Assembly: GCA_016722705.1 (NCBI GenBank)
Contig: JADKGN010000004.1
Location: 434,001 to 498,000, forward strand
Direction: 5' to 3'
DNA length: 64,000 nucleotides
Source of the DNA: Candidatus Dechloromonas phosphoritropha
GTDB taxonomy: Bacteria > Pseudomonadota > Gammaproteobacteria > Burkholderiales > Rhodocyclaceae
Position 1 is the first letter of the stretch. Each line of letters starts with the position of its first letter. A program made the position numbers and the translations under genes. The notes beneath the pieces are model-generated. The model was not told the origin of the DNA. It did no database searches and saw only the letters and a program-made list of their open reading frames with translations. Shown here one piece after another: positions 1 through 10,800 of this stretch.

Positions 1-1824
1 AAGTGCGCGGTCGAGATCGAAGGCCGGCGAGAAATCATTGTGCTCCATGCGCCGGTCGTAGGCCGGCCTGAATTTGGCGATGGTATCGAGCACCGGATTG
101 CACGCGGTATGGCCCAGGCCGCAGTGGCTCATCGACTGCAGCAACTGGTTGAGCTTCTCGATTTCGGCGAAGTCGTAGGGCGAACCGTGACCGTTGTGCA
201 ACTTGTCCATCAGGTTCCTGAGCAGCGAGGTGCCGACCCGACACGGCGTGCAGAAGCCGCAACTCTCGTGCTGGAAGAAATGCACGTAATTGCGCGCGAC
301 CTCGAACATGTCGCGGCTGTTGTCGAAAACGGTGAACGCCCCGGCGGTCGGGATGTCCTCGAAGCCGATGATCCGGTCGAATTCGGACGGCGCCACGCAG
401 ATGCCGGACGGCCCGCTGACCTGCACGGCCTGCGTATCGCGGGCGCCGCAATCTTCCAGCACCTGGCGCACGCTGATGCCGAACGGGTATTCGTAGATGC
501 CCGGCCGCGCGCAGTCGCCGGAAACCGACAGTATCTTGGTCCCGGCCGAGTGTCTGGTACCGATGCCGGCGTACCAGTCGCCGCCGTTCAGCGCGATCAA
601 CGCGGCCGCAGCAAAGGTTTCGACGTTGTTGACGATCGTCGGCTGATCGAGATAGCCGTTGGTCACCGGGAACGGCGGCCGGTTGCGCGGGGTGCCGCGC
701 TTGCCTTCGAGCGACTCGATCAGCGCCGACTCCTCGCCGCAGATATAGGCGCCGGCGCCGACATGAATCTCGATGTCGAAATCAACCTTCGGGATGCCGA
801 GTATGTCCTTGCCGAGAAGCTTCTCGCGGCGTCGGTGCGCCAGTACGGCATTGAGGTGGTCGAGCAGGTAGCGGTATTCGCCGCGCAGATAGACGAATCC
901 GCGCCTGGCGCCGACCGCGTAGGCGGCCACGGTCATGCCCTCGAAGACGAGATCCGGGTACCTGGCGAGCAGCACGCGATCCTTGAAGGTCCCCGGTTCG
1001 CCCTCGTCCGCATTGCAGACGACGACGCGCTGTTGCCCCGCCTTCAACTGCGCGTTGCGGCAAGCATCCCATTTCAGTGCGGTCGTGAAGCCGGCCCCGC
1101 CGCGCCCGCGCAGGTTGGCCCGTCTGATCTCGTCGAGCATCGCGATCGGGCCACTCAACCCGGCGGGCAGCCCCTCGCGCCACGAACGCATGTTGGATGC
1201 CAGCAACCCTTCGCCTGGCGCCCGCGCGACTGCCGCCAGCAAGGCGTCGCCCGGCTTCAGGTCGCTGTCGAGCAGGATGTCGGCGCGCCGGATGTTGTCC
1301 TCGATCCTGAAATACGCGGGTGGCCATTCGGCGAGCGGCACCTTGTTGCGGATCAGTTCGGCGATTTCATCGATCCGCGCCGCGGTCAACCCCGCCACGG
1401 CGTAGTTGTTGACCAGCAGCGCCGGCCCCTGATCGCACATGCCGGTGCAGGCCGTCTGACCGACGCTGACCAGACCGTCTTCCGAGACCTTGCCGCGCTC
1501 GATCCACAGATTGTTGCAGAGGCGGTCCATCAACGCCTTGCTGCCCAGCATGCGGTCGGTGATGTTGTCCGAGAACAGGACACGGTATTTGCCGCGCGGC
1601 TGCGTATGGAAAAAGGAGTAGAAGCCGGCAACGCCCTCGATCTTGGTGCGCGGGACACCGAGGGTGGTCTGCATGCGGTCGATCGCCTCCGGCGGAATCC
1701 AGTCGCAGGCTTCCTGCACCTCGCGCAGGATCTGCACGATGCAGGTGGGATCGTGCCGATAGCGTGTAACAACGCGGTCCACAATCCCGGCGACCGCACC
1801 CGCATGCAATTCGTCGAGTGGCAC
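1..1824 (-). CDS. hoxF: NAD-reducing hydrogenase diaphorase subunit HoxF (3' end outside window)
   Basis: Flavin/Fe-S subunit that passes electrons between NAD(H) and a bidirectional [NiFe] hydrogenase. The GTG start at 1824 is chosen because a GGAGG lies five bases upstream; 608 codons run to the window edge. The N-terminal ~150 residues are a NuoE-like [2Fe-2S] domain (C-T-G-M-C-D-Q-G-P-A). A NuoF-like body follows, with the FMN/NAD Rossmann motifs RGRGGAGF, CNADEGEPGTFKDR and GAGAYICGEESALIES, and then the [4Fe-4S] motif ESCGFCTPCRVG. The last residues in the window (FSPAFDLDRAL) match the far C-terminus of known HoxF proteins (~600 aa), so only a few codons are missing. HoxU/Y/H would be expected just beyond the left edge. 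A NuoF or formate dehydrogenase beta subunit is the alternative, but the NuoE-NuoF fusion and the C-terminal tail favour HoxF. Confidence 0.85.
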   Translation of the reverse strand, partial: MPLDELHAGAVAGIVDRVVTRYRHDPTCIVQILREVQEACDWIPPEAIDRMQTTLGVPRTKIEGVAGFYSFFHTQPRGKYRVLFSDNITDRMLGSKALMDRLCNNLWIERGKVSEDGLVSVGQTACTGMCDQGPALLVNNYAVAGLTAARIDEIAELIRNKVPLAEWPPAYFRIEDNIRRADILLDSDLKPGDALLAAVARAPGEGLLASNMRSWREGLPAGLSGPIAMLDEIRRANLRGRGGAGFTTALKWDACRNAQLKAGQQRVVVCNADEGEPGTFKDRVLLARYPDLVFEGMTVAAYAVGARRGFVYLRGEYRYLLDHLNAVLAHRRREKLLGKDILGIPKVDFDIEIHVGAGAYICGEESALIESLEGKRGTPRNRPPFPVTNGYLDQPTIVNNVETFAAAALIALNGGDWYAGIGTRHSAGTKILSVSGDCARPGIYEYPFGISVRQVLEDCGARDTQAVQVSGPSGICVAPSEFDRIIGFEDIPTAGAFTVFDNSRDMFEVARNYVHFFQHESCGFCTPCRVGTSLLRNLMDKLHNGHGSPYDFAEIEKLNQLLQSMSHCGLGHTACNPVLDTIAKFRPAYDRRMEHNDFSPAFDLDRAL

Positions 1825-2015
1825 GACAACCTCCGCGAAAAAGTTTTACTACCGCATCGAGCGCAGCCCCGATGCAACCCCGGCGTCCCGCGCGAACCCG
1901 GCACCGTGACTGACACGCCGACCCGCCCCGACCGTCGCAAGCAAGCGATGTTGTTTGCTGCAATGCAGCATACTATACTGGTTAAAATTTGCAATGAATC
2001 CCGAGGAGCACGGCA

Positions 2016-3434
2016 ATGGCTGAAGGCAGCGAGAAAAGACATATCGTCAACAAGACTTACGACGAGATCCAGATCGGCGATTGCGCCAGCCTCTCGCGCA
2101 CGCTGATGCCCGAGGATATCAAGCTGTTTGCCGTCCTGTCCGGGACTATGAACAGTCGCTCCGCGGTCCAACAGTACTCCCAGAGCGGCATGTTCCGCGA
2201 GGTCATGGCCCACGGCATGTGGAGCGCCTCGCTGATCGCCACGGTGCTCGGCACCCAGTTTCCCGGCCCCGGCACCATCCTGATCACCGAGACCCTGCAT
2301 TTTGCGCGACCGGTAACGATCGGCGACACCATCACCATCACGATGACCGCCAAACAGAAATTCGATCACAACAAGCATGTCATCCTCGACTGCGTGTGCA
2401 CCAACCAGGAAAACCTGCAGGTTGTGCGCGGAACGGCCGAGGTTCTGGCGCCGACGGAAAAGATCTCGCGCATGGAGGAGGTCCATCACCCACTGGTCAG
2501 CGTAGACGACAAGCACGAACGCTTTCTGCAGATGCTGTCGCTGGTCCGCGGTCTGGAGCCGATTCCGATGGCGGTAGCCCACCCGTGCGACCGGGAATCG
2601 CTGAGAGGCCCGATTATCGCCTTCCACGAAGGCATCATCGAACCGATCCTGGTCGGTCCGGAAGCCAAGATCCGTTCGGTGGCCGAAGAATTCGGCATCG
2701 ACCTCAACGGGGTACGGATCGTCAATGCCCGGCACAGCCATGACGCGGCGGCGATTGCCGTTTCGCTGGTCCGCACTGGCGATGCCGAGGCCCTGATGAA
2801 GGGCAGCCTGCACACCGACGAACTGATGGCCGAAGTCGTCTCGCGCGCCAACGGCCTGCGTACCGCGCGCCGCATCAGCCACGTTTTCGTGATGAACGTG
2901 CCGTCCTACCATCGTCCGTTGCTGATCACCGACGCCGCGATCAACATCGCGCCAACGCTCGAAGACAAGGTCGACATCATCCAGAATGCCATCGAACTGG
3001 CGCACATCATCGGCATTCCCGAGCCTAAGGTGGCCATCCTTTCGGCTGTCGAGACGGTCAACCCGAAAATCCAGTCAACCCTTGATGCGGCGGCGCTATG
3101 CAAGATGGCCGACCGTGGCCAGATAACCGGTGGCATCCTTGATGGCCCGCTGGCCTTCGACAATGCGGTTTCGATCATCGCGGCCAAAACCAAGGGCATC
3201 AAGTCGGCAGTCGCCGGATACGCGGAAATTCTCATCGTTCCGGATCTTGAATCCGGCAACATGGTCGCCAAGCAGCTTGAATACTTGGCCAACGCACTGA
3301 CCGCCGGCATCGTGCTCGGCACGCGGGTACCGATCGTCCTGACCAGCCGCGCCGACAGCGCCGAGACACGAACCGCCTCGTGCGTGATCGCCGCGCTCGT
3401 CGCCCATGCCTACCGCAACCGGGCAGCCGGATAG
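2016..3434 (+). CDS. Bifunctional MaoC-like enoyl-CoA hydratase / phosphate acetyltransferase
   Basis: A 472-aa fusion. Residues ~10-150 form a MaoC/hot-dog domain (...HGMWSASLIATVLGTQFPGPG..., with the hydratase-type Asp/His region). Residues ~165-472 form a phosphate acetyl/butyryltransferase domain (...ILVGPEAKIRSVAEEFGIDL..., GILDGPLAFDNAVS, PDLESGNMVAKQLEYLA). The Pta half interconverts acyl-CoA and acyl-phosphate. The ATG at 2016 is preceded by GAGGAG. Its TAG is immediately followed by the ATG of acetate kinase (zero spacing), so the two are co-transcribed and jointly convert acyl-CoA to acid plus ATP. This fused form of Pta is common in proteobacteria; the substrate (acetyl, propionyl or butyryl) cannot be read from sequence. 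Confidence 0.9.
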   Translation: MAEGSEKRHIVNKTYDEIQIGDCASLSRTLMPEDIKLFAVLSGTMNSRSAVQQYSQSGMFREVMAHGMWSASLIATVLGTQFPGPGTILITETLHFARPVTIGDTITITMTAKQKFDHNKHVILDCVCTNQENLQVVRGTAEVLAPTEKISRMEEVHHPLVSVDDKHERFLQMLSLVRGLEPIPMAVAHPCDRESLRGPIIAFHEGIIEPILVGPEAKIRSVAEEFGIDLNGVRIVNARHSHDAAAIAVSLVRTGDAEALMKGSLHTDELMAEVVSRANGLRTARRISHVFVMNVPSYHRPLLITDAAINIAPTLEDKVDIIQNAIELAHIIGIPEPKVAILSAVETVNPKIQSTLDAAALCKMADRGQITGGILDGPLAFDNAVSIIAAKTKGIKSAVAGYAEILIVPDLESGNMVAKQLEYLANALTAGIVLGTRVPIVLTSRADSAETRTASCVIAALVAHAYRNRAAG

Positions 3435-4616
3435 ATGGCACGCGGCATCCTGACCATCAATGCCGGCTCGTCGTCGATCAAGTTCGCGCTGTTCGAGCTC
3501 GACGGCGGCTTGAAAAGCCAGCCGGTTGTCTCCGGCCAGATCGACGGCATTGGCGCCGAGGCCAAGCTGATCGCCAGGAACCCGGCGGGCAGGCACGAAA
3601 TCCCCCTCGACCTCCAAGGCGAGCAGGAAGCGCAGCACCAGGCGAGCCTGAATTTCCTGCTGCACTGGCTACGCGCGAACCACGCCGGCTGGACGCTCGC
3701 CGCCGTCGGTCACCGCGTCGTGCATGGCGGCGAGCTTTTCTCGGCCCCGATGGTGGTCGACCGCAACAGCCTGCAACAACTCGAGCAATTCATCCCGCTG
3801 GCTCCACTGCATCAGCCGCACAACCTCAACGGCATCAGGGCCATCGCCATTGTGGCACCCGACGTCCGCCAGGTCGCCTGCTTCGACACCGCCTTCCATC
3901 GCACCAACCCGCCGGTTGCCCAGGCCTTTGCCATCCCGCGCGCCCTGGCGGCCGAGGGCATCAAGCGCTACGGCTTCCACGGGCTGTCCTATGAGTTCAT
4001 CGCCCGCGTACTGCCGGACCATACGGCGCGCGCCGATGGTCGCGTCATCGTCGCGCATCTCGGCAACGGGTCATCGCTGTGCGGCATGGTCGAGCGCCGG
4101 AGCGTCGTCTCGACGATGGGCTTCACCGCCATCGACGGCCTGATGATGGGTACCCGCAGCGGCGCCATCGACCCCGGCGTGCTGCTCTATCTGATGGACA
4201 ACAAGGGCCTGGGCTCGGCCGAGCTGTCACATCTGCTTTACAAGGAATCCGGACTGCTTGGCGTTTCCGGCATCAGCCAGGACATGCGCATGCTGCTGGC
4301 CTGCGGCGAGCCGGAGGCCGAGGAAGCCATCGATCTCTACTGCTACCGTCTCGTGCGCGAAGTCGGGTCGCTGGCCGCGGCAATCGACGGGCTTGACGCC
4401 CTCGTGTTCACCGGCGGCATCGGCGAGCACGCCGCCGAGGTGCGCCGCCGCGTCTGCACCCGGCTCGGCTGGCTCGGCGGCAAACTGGACGAAGCGGCCA
4501 ACGCCGCAGATCATCCACGCATTTCCACTGCGGGCAGCCTGATCGAAATATTGGTTATCCCGACCAACGAAGAGTGGATGATCGCTCATCACGCACAGGT
4601 CCTCCTCGATCTCTGA
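3435..4616 (+). CDS. ackA: Acetate/propionate kinase
   Basis: A 393-aa ASKHA-fold acyl kinase making ATP from acyl-phosphate and ADP. Family motifs occur in order: NAGSSSIKFALFE (N-terminal phosphate loop), GHRVVHGG, CFDTAFHRT (catalytic Asp), YGFHGLSYE, AHLGNGSSLCG, TMGFTAIDGLMMGTRSG, FTGGIGEH and IPTNEEWMIA. It has full length for the family and starts directly after the stop of the MaoC-Pta gene, so it is second in a two-gene operon. A rho-independent terminator lies 19 bp downstream. Confidence 0.93.
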   Translation: MARGILTINAGSSSIKFALFELDGGLKSQPVVSGQIDGIGAEAKLIARNPAGRHEIPLDLQGEQEAQHQASLNFLLHWLRANHAGWTLAAVGHRVVHGGELFSAPMVVDRNSLQQLEQFIPLAPLHQPHNLNGIRAIAIVAPDVRQVACFDTAFHRTNPPVAQAFAIPRALAAEGIKRYGFHGLSYEFIARVLPDHTARADGRVIVAHLGNGSSLCGMVERRSVVSTMGFTAIDGLMMGTRSGAIDPGVLLYLMDNKGLGSAELSHLLYKESGLLGVSGISQDMRMLLACGEPEAEEAIDLYCYRLVREVGSLAAAIDGLDALVFTGGIGEHAAEVRRRVCTRLGWLGGKLDEAANAADHPRISTAGSLIEILVIPTNEEWMIAHHAQVLLDL

Positions 4617-4634
4617 ACAGAATTTTTCGTACGA

Positions 4635-4670
4635 AGCCCCGGTGCCGCAAGCCCCCGGGGCTTTATTTTT
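4635..4670 (+). terminator. Rho-independent terminator after ackA
   Basis: An 8-bp stem (AGCCCCGG / CCGGGGCT) with a 12-nt loop is followed by a T-rich tract, starting 19 bp after the ackA stop. It separates the pta-ackA operon from nrdJ. Confidence 0.8.
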
Positions 4671-4715
4671 CGGGCCTTCCGGGGCATCGGCACGGCGTGA
4701 TGGAATATGCGAAAA

Positions 4716-4762
4716 ACACTATATATAGTCAACATATTGCCTTGAACCACTATATATAGTAG
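4716..4762 (+). promoter_or_regulatory. Tandem NrdR boxes upstream of nrdJ
   Basis: Two copies of the perfect 12-bp palindrome ACTATATATAGT sit at 4718-4729 and 4749-4760, each within a 16-bp NrdR-box frame. Their spacing is 31 bp, about three helical turns. This is the known arrangement of binding sites for the ATP/dATP-sensing repressor NrdR (consensus acaCwAtATaTwGtgt, paired boxes on the same DNA face). They lie 60-100 bp before the nrdJ ATG. Confidence 0.9.
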
Positions 4763-4821
4763 CTTTGCAACATTCGAAGACGTCACAACCCGACAATCAA
4801 CACCATGCCGAGGAGCATCCC

Positions 4822-7713
4822 ATGAGCCCAGTTTCCGAACAACTCTCGCTGACCGACATCCCCGCCCCTCCGCAGTTCGCCCCACTCCCCGAGCAGGAGA
4901 TTTCCGGCGAGGTGCTGATCGAAAAATATGCGAAGGGCAAGGAAACTAACGTCCACGACGTGCGCCGCCGGGTCGCCTACGCGCTTGCCCAGGTCGAACC
5001 GGAAAAGGATCGCGCCCAATGGGAAGCGCGCTTCCTGTGGGCCCAGGAAAGCGGTTTCATCCCGGCCGGCCGCATCAACTCCGCCGCCGGCACCGATCTG
5101 CATGCCACGCTGATCAACTGCTTCGTGCAGCCAGTGGGCGATTCGATCGTCGAAACCGTCGACGGCAAGCCCGGCATCTACGCGGCACTCGCCCAGGCCG
5201 CCGAAACCATGCGCCGCGGCGGCGGTGTCGGCTATGACTTTTCGAGCATCCGCCCGCAGGGGGCCCACGTCAAGGGTACCCAGTCGCGCGCTTCCGGCCC
5301 GGTGTCGTACATGCGTGTCTTCGACCGCTCCTGCGAGACCGTCGAATCGGCCGGCGCCCGGCGTGGCGCCCAGATGGGCGTGCTGCGCTGCGACCATCCG
5401 GACATCGAGGACTTCATCCACGCCAAGGATCATGGCGACCTGACCAATTTCAACATTTCGATCGGCGTTACCGATGCCTTCATGGAAGCGGTCGACAGCG
5501 ATGGCAATGTCGAGTTGCTTCATCGCGCCGAACCCAATACCGACATGAAGCAGTCGGGCGCCTACCAGCGCGACGACGGCATGTGGATCTACCGCAAGCT
5601 GCGCGCCCGCGACCTGTGGGACCAGGTCATGAAATCCACCTACGATCATGCCGAGCCCGGCATCCTCTTCCTCGACCGGATGAACAAGGACAACAACCTC
5701 AACTACTGCGAAGTGATCGAGGCCACCAATCCCTGCGCCGAGCAGCCGCTGCCGCCTTATGGCTGCTGCTGCCTGGGGTCGATCAACCTGACGCTGTTCG
5801 TCAAGGATGTCTTCTCCGACAAGGCCAGCTTCGATTTCAACGGTTTCGCCGAAGTCGTTCGCGTGTCGACCCGCATGCTCGACAACGTCCTCGACGCCAC
5901 CCATTGGCCGCTCGAGCGCCAGGCTCAGGAAGCCGCCAACAAGCGCCGCGTCGGCCTTGGCTACACTGGCCTCGGCGATGCCCTGGCCATGCTGCGCCTG
6001 CGTTACGACAAGCCCGTGGCCCGCGCCATGGCCACCCGCATCACCGAATTCATGCGCGACAGCGCCTATCTCTATTCGGTCGAACTGGCCAGGGAACGCG
6101 GCGCCTTCCCGCTGTTCAATGCCGAACTCTATCTCTCCGGCGGCAACTTCGCCTCGCGCCTGCCCAGCGAGATCAAGGCCGAGATCCGCAAGCACGGCCT
6201 GCGCAACTCACACCTGCTGTCGATCGCGCCGACCGGTACCATTTCGCTGGCCTTCGCCGACAATGCTTCGAACGGCATCGAGCCGCCCTTCTCGTGGACC
6301 TACAGCCGCAAGAAGCGCATGCCTGACGGCACCCTCAAGGAGTATTCAGTCGAGGATTATGCCTGGCGCCTCTACCGCCACCAGGGCGGCGACGTCACCA
6401 AATTGCCCGATTATTTCGTCACTGCGCTGGAAATCTCGGCTGCCGCCCACAAGGATATGGTCGCCGCCGTCGCGCCGTACATCGACACCTCGATCTCGAA
6501 GACGGTTAACGTGCCGGCGGAGTACCCCTACGAAGACTTCCAGGATCTCTACATGAGCGCCTGGAAATCCGGCCTCAAGGGGCTGGCCACCTACCGCCCG
6601 AACAGCGTTCTTGGCTCGGTGCTGTCGGTCGAGCCGAGCGTCGCCGAGGCCGCTGCGGTCGACGCCAAATCGCCGCAGGATTTCGTTTACGACGCCAACC
6701 GCCGGATGTCGATCAAGGACCTGCCCGCTCCGGTGCTTTCCAGCCTGCGCTGGCCGAACCGCCCCAACCTGCCGGAAGGCAACCTGTGCTGGACCTACAT
6801 GCTCGATTCGCCGATCGGCAAGTTCGCGCTGTTCGTCGGCCACGTCGAGCCCGAAGGCCGCGCCTGGCCCTTCGAGGTGTGGGCCAATGGCCCCGCCGAG
6901 CCACGCGGCCTCGGCGCGCTGGCCAAGACCCTGTCGATGGACATGCGCGCCAACGACCACGGCTGGCTGGAAATGAAGCTCGACGCGCTGGCCAAGACCC
7001 CCGGCGAATCCTTCGAGATGCCGATGCCGCCGCACGGCGAGCGCAAGCGCGTGCCGTCGGTCGTCTCGGCGCTGGCCCAGATCATCCGCTGGCGGTGCGA
7101 ACAGCTCGGTGCCTTCAAGCACGAAGGCCCGACTCCGGTGAAGGATGCCCTGTTCAGCGCCAAGGAACCGAAAACCGGCACCGACGGCACGCTGTCGTGG
7201 ACGGTCGACGTCAGCAATCCCTCCACCGGCGAGGATTTCGTCCTCGGGCTCAAGGAAATCACCCTGCCCGACGGCGTCACCCGCCCCTATTCGATGTGGC
7301 TGTCCGGCAACTATCCGCGCGCCCTCGACGGTCTGTGCAAGCTGCTGTCACTCGACATGCGCGTCCTCGATCCGGCCTGGATCGGCATGAAGCTGCGCAA
7401 GCTCCTCGACTACCCGGAACCGCTCGGCGACTTCATGGCCTTCGTCCCCGGCTCACGCAAACAGCAGACCTACCCGTCGACCGTCGCCTACATCGCCCAG
7501 CTCATCATCCATCGCTACGCGATGCTCCGCATCCTCGACGACAACGGCTTCCCGCTCCAGCAGATGGGCATCCTGAAGGCGCCGGAAGACGCCAGCAATA
7601 CCGTGCACCCAACGCAGGGCAAGCTGTGCAGCGAATGCGGCAACCACACCATGATCCGCAAGGACGGCTGTGACTTCTGCACCGCCTGCGGCGCGGTGGG
7701 GACCTGCGGCTGA
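4822..7713 (+). CDS. nrdJ: Adenosylcobalamin-dependent (class II) ribonucleoside-diphosphate reductase
   Basis: A 963-aa class II RNR that reduces ribonucleotides with a B12-generated thiyl radical, independent of oxygen. An in-frame TTG at 4765 overlaps the second NrdR box region; the ATG at 4822 is preferred because AGGAG lies 6 bp upstream. Visible signatures are the N-terminal specificity segment (INCFVQPV), the active-site loop NPCAEQPLPPYGCCCLGS (Asn, Cys, Glu radical residues), LSIAPTGTISLAF, and a C-terminal tail CSECGNHTMIRKDGCDFC with CxxC pairs acting as redox shuttle or zinc-ribbon. The ~250 residues before the tail are the extra C-terminal domain typical of the long proteobacterial NrdJ. 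Control by NrdR is indicated by the paired boxes upstream. Confidence 0.93.
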   Translation: MSPVSEQLSLTDIPAPPQFAPLPEQEISGEVLIEKYAKGKETNVHDVRRRVAYALAQVEPEKDRAQWEARFLWAQESGFIPAGRINSAAGTDLHATLINCFVQPVGDSIVETVDGKPGIYAALAQAAETMRRGGGVGYDFSSIRPQGAHVKGTQSRASGPVSYMRVFDRSCETVESAGARRGAQMGVLRCDHPDIEDFIHAKDHGDLTNFNISIGVTDAFMEAVDSDGNVELLHRAEPNTDMKQSGAYQRDDGMWIYRKLRARDLWDQVMKSTYDHAEPGILFLDRMNKDNNLNYCEVIEATNPCAEQPLPPYGCCCLGSINLTLFVKDVFSDKASFDFNGFAEVVRVSTRMLDNVLDATHWPLERQAQEAANKRRVGLGYTGLGDALAMLRLRYDKPVARAMATRITEFMRDSAYLYSVELARERGAFPLFNAELYLSGGNFASRLPSEIKAEIRKHGLRNSHLLSIAPTGTISLAFADNASNGIEPPFSWTYSRKKRMPDGTLKEYSVEDYAWRLYRHQGGDVTKLPDYFVTALEISAAAHKDMVAAVAPYIDTSISKTVNVPAEYPYEDFQDLYMSAWKSGLKGLATYRPNSVLGSVLSVEPSVAEAAAVDAKSPQDFVYDANRRMSIKDLPAPVLSSLRWPNRPNLPEGNLCWTYMLDSPIGKFALFVGHVEPEGRAWPFEVWANGPAEPRGLGALAKTLSMDMRANDHGWLEMKLDALAKTPGESFEMPMPPHGERKRVPSVVSALAQIIRWRCEQLGAFKHEGPTPVKDALFSAKEPKTGTDGTLSWTVDVSNPSTGEDFVLGLKEITLPDGVTRPYSMWLSGNYPRALDGLCKLLSLDMRVLDPAWIGMKLRKLLDYPEPLGDFMAFVPGSRKQQTYPSTVAYIAQLIIHRYAMLRILDDNGFPLQQMGILKAPEDASNTVHPTQGKLCSECGNHTMIRKDGCDFCTACGAVGTCG

Positions 7714-7863
7714 TAGCAGTTCGTTTCAGGCAAAACACCTTTGTATGGGTTACGCACCCTAAAGTGTAAGGCTTGCTGATCGCCACCAATCTCAGTCTCA
7801 AAACCTCTGCAGAGTATTTCACTATTTCTTCGAAGCATTTATCTGAATGGACGACCTGAAGCC

Positions 7864-10800
7864 ATGAAAGCCATCATCATCCACCTAAGTGATAGCCACA
7901 TCGAGGCAACCGACCATTCTGTTGCAGAAAAATATGAGCAGATTGCCGCCACTGTCAGGCCTATCACGGCTCAGGCTGAATGCATATTTATTGCCTACAC
8001 GGGCGATATCACACAATCGGGCAACGAGGCTGAATTCGTCATAGCCAAGAATTTTCTACATAACCTTAAGATATCTCTTGGGCATGACTTGAAGCGGCCG
8101 ATTAACGTAGTGGTAACGCCTGGAAACCACGATGGGATGTTCAAGAATGCGAAGAGCACCCGCAAAGCCATCATCGAACAGATCAGGGTAGATAACAAGA
8201 AGAGCAGCGATTCTGATTTTGTCGAGGCGTGCACGGAGCCGTTGGTCCATTATTACGCTTTCGCAGAAGAAGTGGCGCACGACGGCGTAACCTCGACTGA
8301 CCCTTTGTGGCGAGATTATAGATTTGAGGTCGGAGAGAAAACGATACGGTTCAGTTCGCTAAGCGCGAGTTGGATGTCCACTGTGCCGGAATCCAAGGGT
8401 GAATTGGTTTTTCCAATTGACAAATACACGGAAATTCAGGAAGACACTGCTACGTTCAATATCCTGTTGCTCCACCATCCGCTGAACTGGTACGCGCAAA
8501 CCACGTACCACCCTTTGCGCCAGATGGTTAGAACCCATTATCAGATAGTCATGTCGGGCCACGAACATAGCACGAACGCAAATGTCGTTACGGACTTCAA
8601 AAACCACTCGGTGATTATGCTGGAGGCACCGGCATTGTATTCGAAAGAAAAGTCTGCGTTTTCGGTGGCACTACTGGATATGGATGCCGAAACGGTAGCG
8701 CAGGAAAGCTTTGAGTGGAAAGACACTCATTACCTGCCAACAAATGGTAGTGCCTATTGGGACAGCCACGTGCAGATCCCAAAGCGCAAATCTAAGAATG
8801 GCTTCCATCTCACAGATGATGCAAAGGAACGACTGGGCTCGCTTGATGCCTCGTTCAACCACCCCAGAAAGGAACACGTCCAGCTTTCAGACGTGTTTGT
8901 ATACCCGGACCTCATTGAGGCCAGCACAGACAAGGAGAAACCGGAGACGCTCTGCTCAGAACTCCTATTACAAGCTGTTGATAAGTACAGAAAGGTTATC
9001 GTCTACGGAGATGAGCAGTTTGGGAAGACGACTCTTCTTAAGCACCTTCTCACAGAATTCCACCGGTTGGGGCTTGCACCGGTAATGCTGAACGCCGCAG
9101 AGGCTACGGGGAATAGTGAGCAGTTCTTGAGGGTCGTCGATCAACGCGTCGAAGCGTTTTACGGAGCAGATGCGAAGGCCAAGTATGCGCAAGCACCTTT
9201 CGTCGAAAAGGTTGCTTTGGTTGATAAAGTCGACGGGATTGGCGCTAGAGGCGATGTGCTTGCTCGCGCACTGAAAAACATCGAGAGCCAGTTTGGCCGA
9301 ATCATCCTTACTGCCGGCGAGACGTACGAGGTGACGATTGTTGCTTCTGCAGAGGCCGCCGGAGCAATGACGGACTATAAGGATTTTCGGATGCTGGGCT
9401 TCGGCTTCAAGCTGCGGCACGATCTTATCCGGCGCTGGTACGAGGTTGGCCAGGAGTTCAGTCAGGCAGAGTTGCAGGAGAAGGTTTTCGACTCCGAACA
9501 AATCATCAACAGCGTTTTGGGCAAAGGGTTGGTGCCGATGACGGCATTTAACACCCTTGTTCTACTGCAGACAATAGAGGTAAACGAAAAGGGAGCACTA
9601 GCCAACGCTGGAATGGCCCAATACTACGAATATATGTTCCGGCATTCGCTGATGGTAGCGAAAGTCAGGGCAGACGAACTTGATGAGATAGAAAGCTATC
9701 TTACCTACCTCGCTTGGGCGATGTTCCAGAAGAAGGTAAAACATTTCAGCCTAGAGGAGTTGTTCAACTTCAACACATGGTTTTCCGAGCATGTTCACAG
9801 GACGGATCCGCTTAAGCGCATTGAACTGCTTGAAGCGTCGAAAATCCTGCTTAAGCGCAACGACCAATATTCGTTCGCGTATGCGTACTTGGATTACTTC
9901 TTTGTCGCGAAGTATTTGTCCATCCACTGTGACGACCAGCCTGAACTGAAAGACACCATAAAGCATTTGTGCCAGCATCTGTATCTTAAGGACAACGCGA
10001 ACATTGTGCTGTTCCTCACGCATCACAATCAAGCAAATTGGGTAATCCAAGAAATTGCGGGATTGCTAGCAGAGATTCTGAGTGATGTGCCGGTCCTGGA
10101 GCTTGAGAGGGATGCTGAGATCTTGAACACTTGGGTGAGTGATCGGGCGAAAATTGTTGTGGACACCTCAGACGTAGTCGAAAACAACAGGGAAGTCAGA
10201 AAATCTGATGATGCGGCCGCACAGCTTCCTGAAAGGTCTCCCGGCAGCGAAGTGTCGTCAATCAGCGAGCTTGATCAGATAGCCCAACTGAACCTTCTGT
10301 TTAAGACCAGCGAGATACTCGGGCAGGTTCTGAAGGGGCGCTATGGGTCAATTGTTAGAAATGTGAAGCTCGACCTGATGAAACGACTGTTTGATGCCCC
10401 GCTTAGGGGGGTCAATTTCTTTAATACGCTGGTCAATTCGGAGCCGGAAGGCCTGCTGCTGGAGGTCTCAAATCGCCTGCACAAAAACAACCCAAATGTA
10501 CCTAAGGAGAAAGCTGACCGTATAGCGAAGCGCTTCATTTTCTCGGTGCTTGGGGCTGTTGCGGATTCGTTTATAAGCCGTCAAGGTGAAATCATCGGCT
10601 CACCCAAGCTAGTGGACACAATCGACCAAGTGGCTCAGGGAAACGGGGGAATGTCGTATGAGTTGGTGGCAGTCGCATCTAAGCTCAGCTACCCCAACAA
10701 TCCTCCGATTGAACAGATCAAGGCCTTATCCGAGAAGTTAGAGAAAAACTATTTCGGTTACAAACTACTACAGGGGCTCGTGGCCAGGCACCTCTATATG

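Noticed and set aside
40..2106. Long open frame of ~690 codons on the + strand
   Set aside because: It is the antisense shadow of hoxF: the reverse strand shows every NuoE/NuoF motif and a GTG with a good ribosome binding site, while the + frame matches nothing.
4765..4821. Upstream TTG start for nrdJ adding 19 residues
   Set aside because: It lies directly beside the second NrdR box, lacks a ribosome binding site, and the added residues look random; the ATG at 4822 has AGGAG at good spacing.
7714..7863. Possible partner gene or toxin-antitoxin frame before the phosphoesterase-NTPase gene
   Set aside because: Only frames of a few codons or antisense shadows of the nrdJ end are present.
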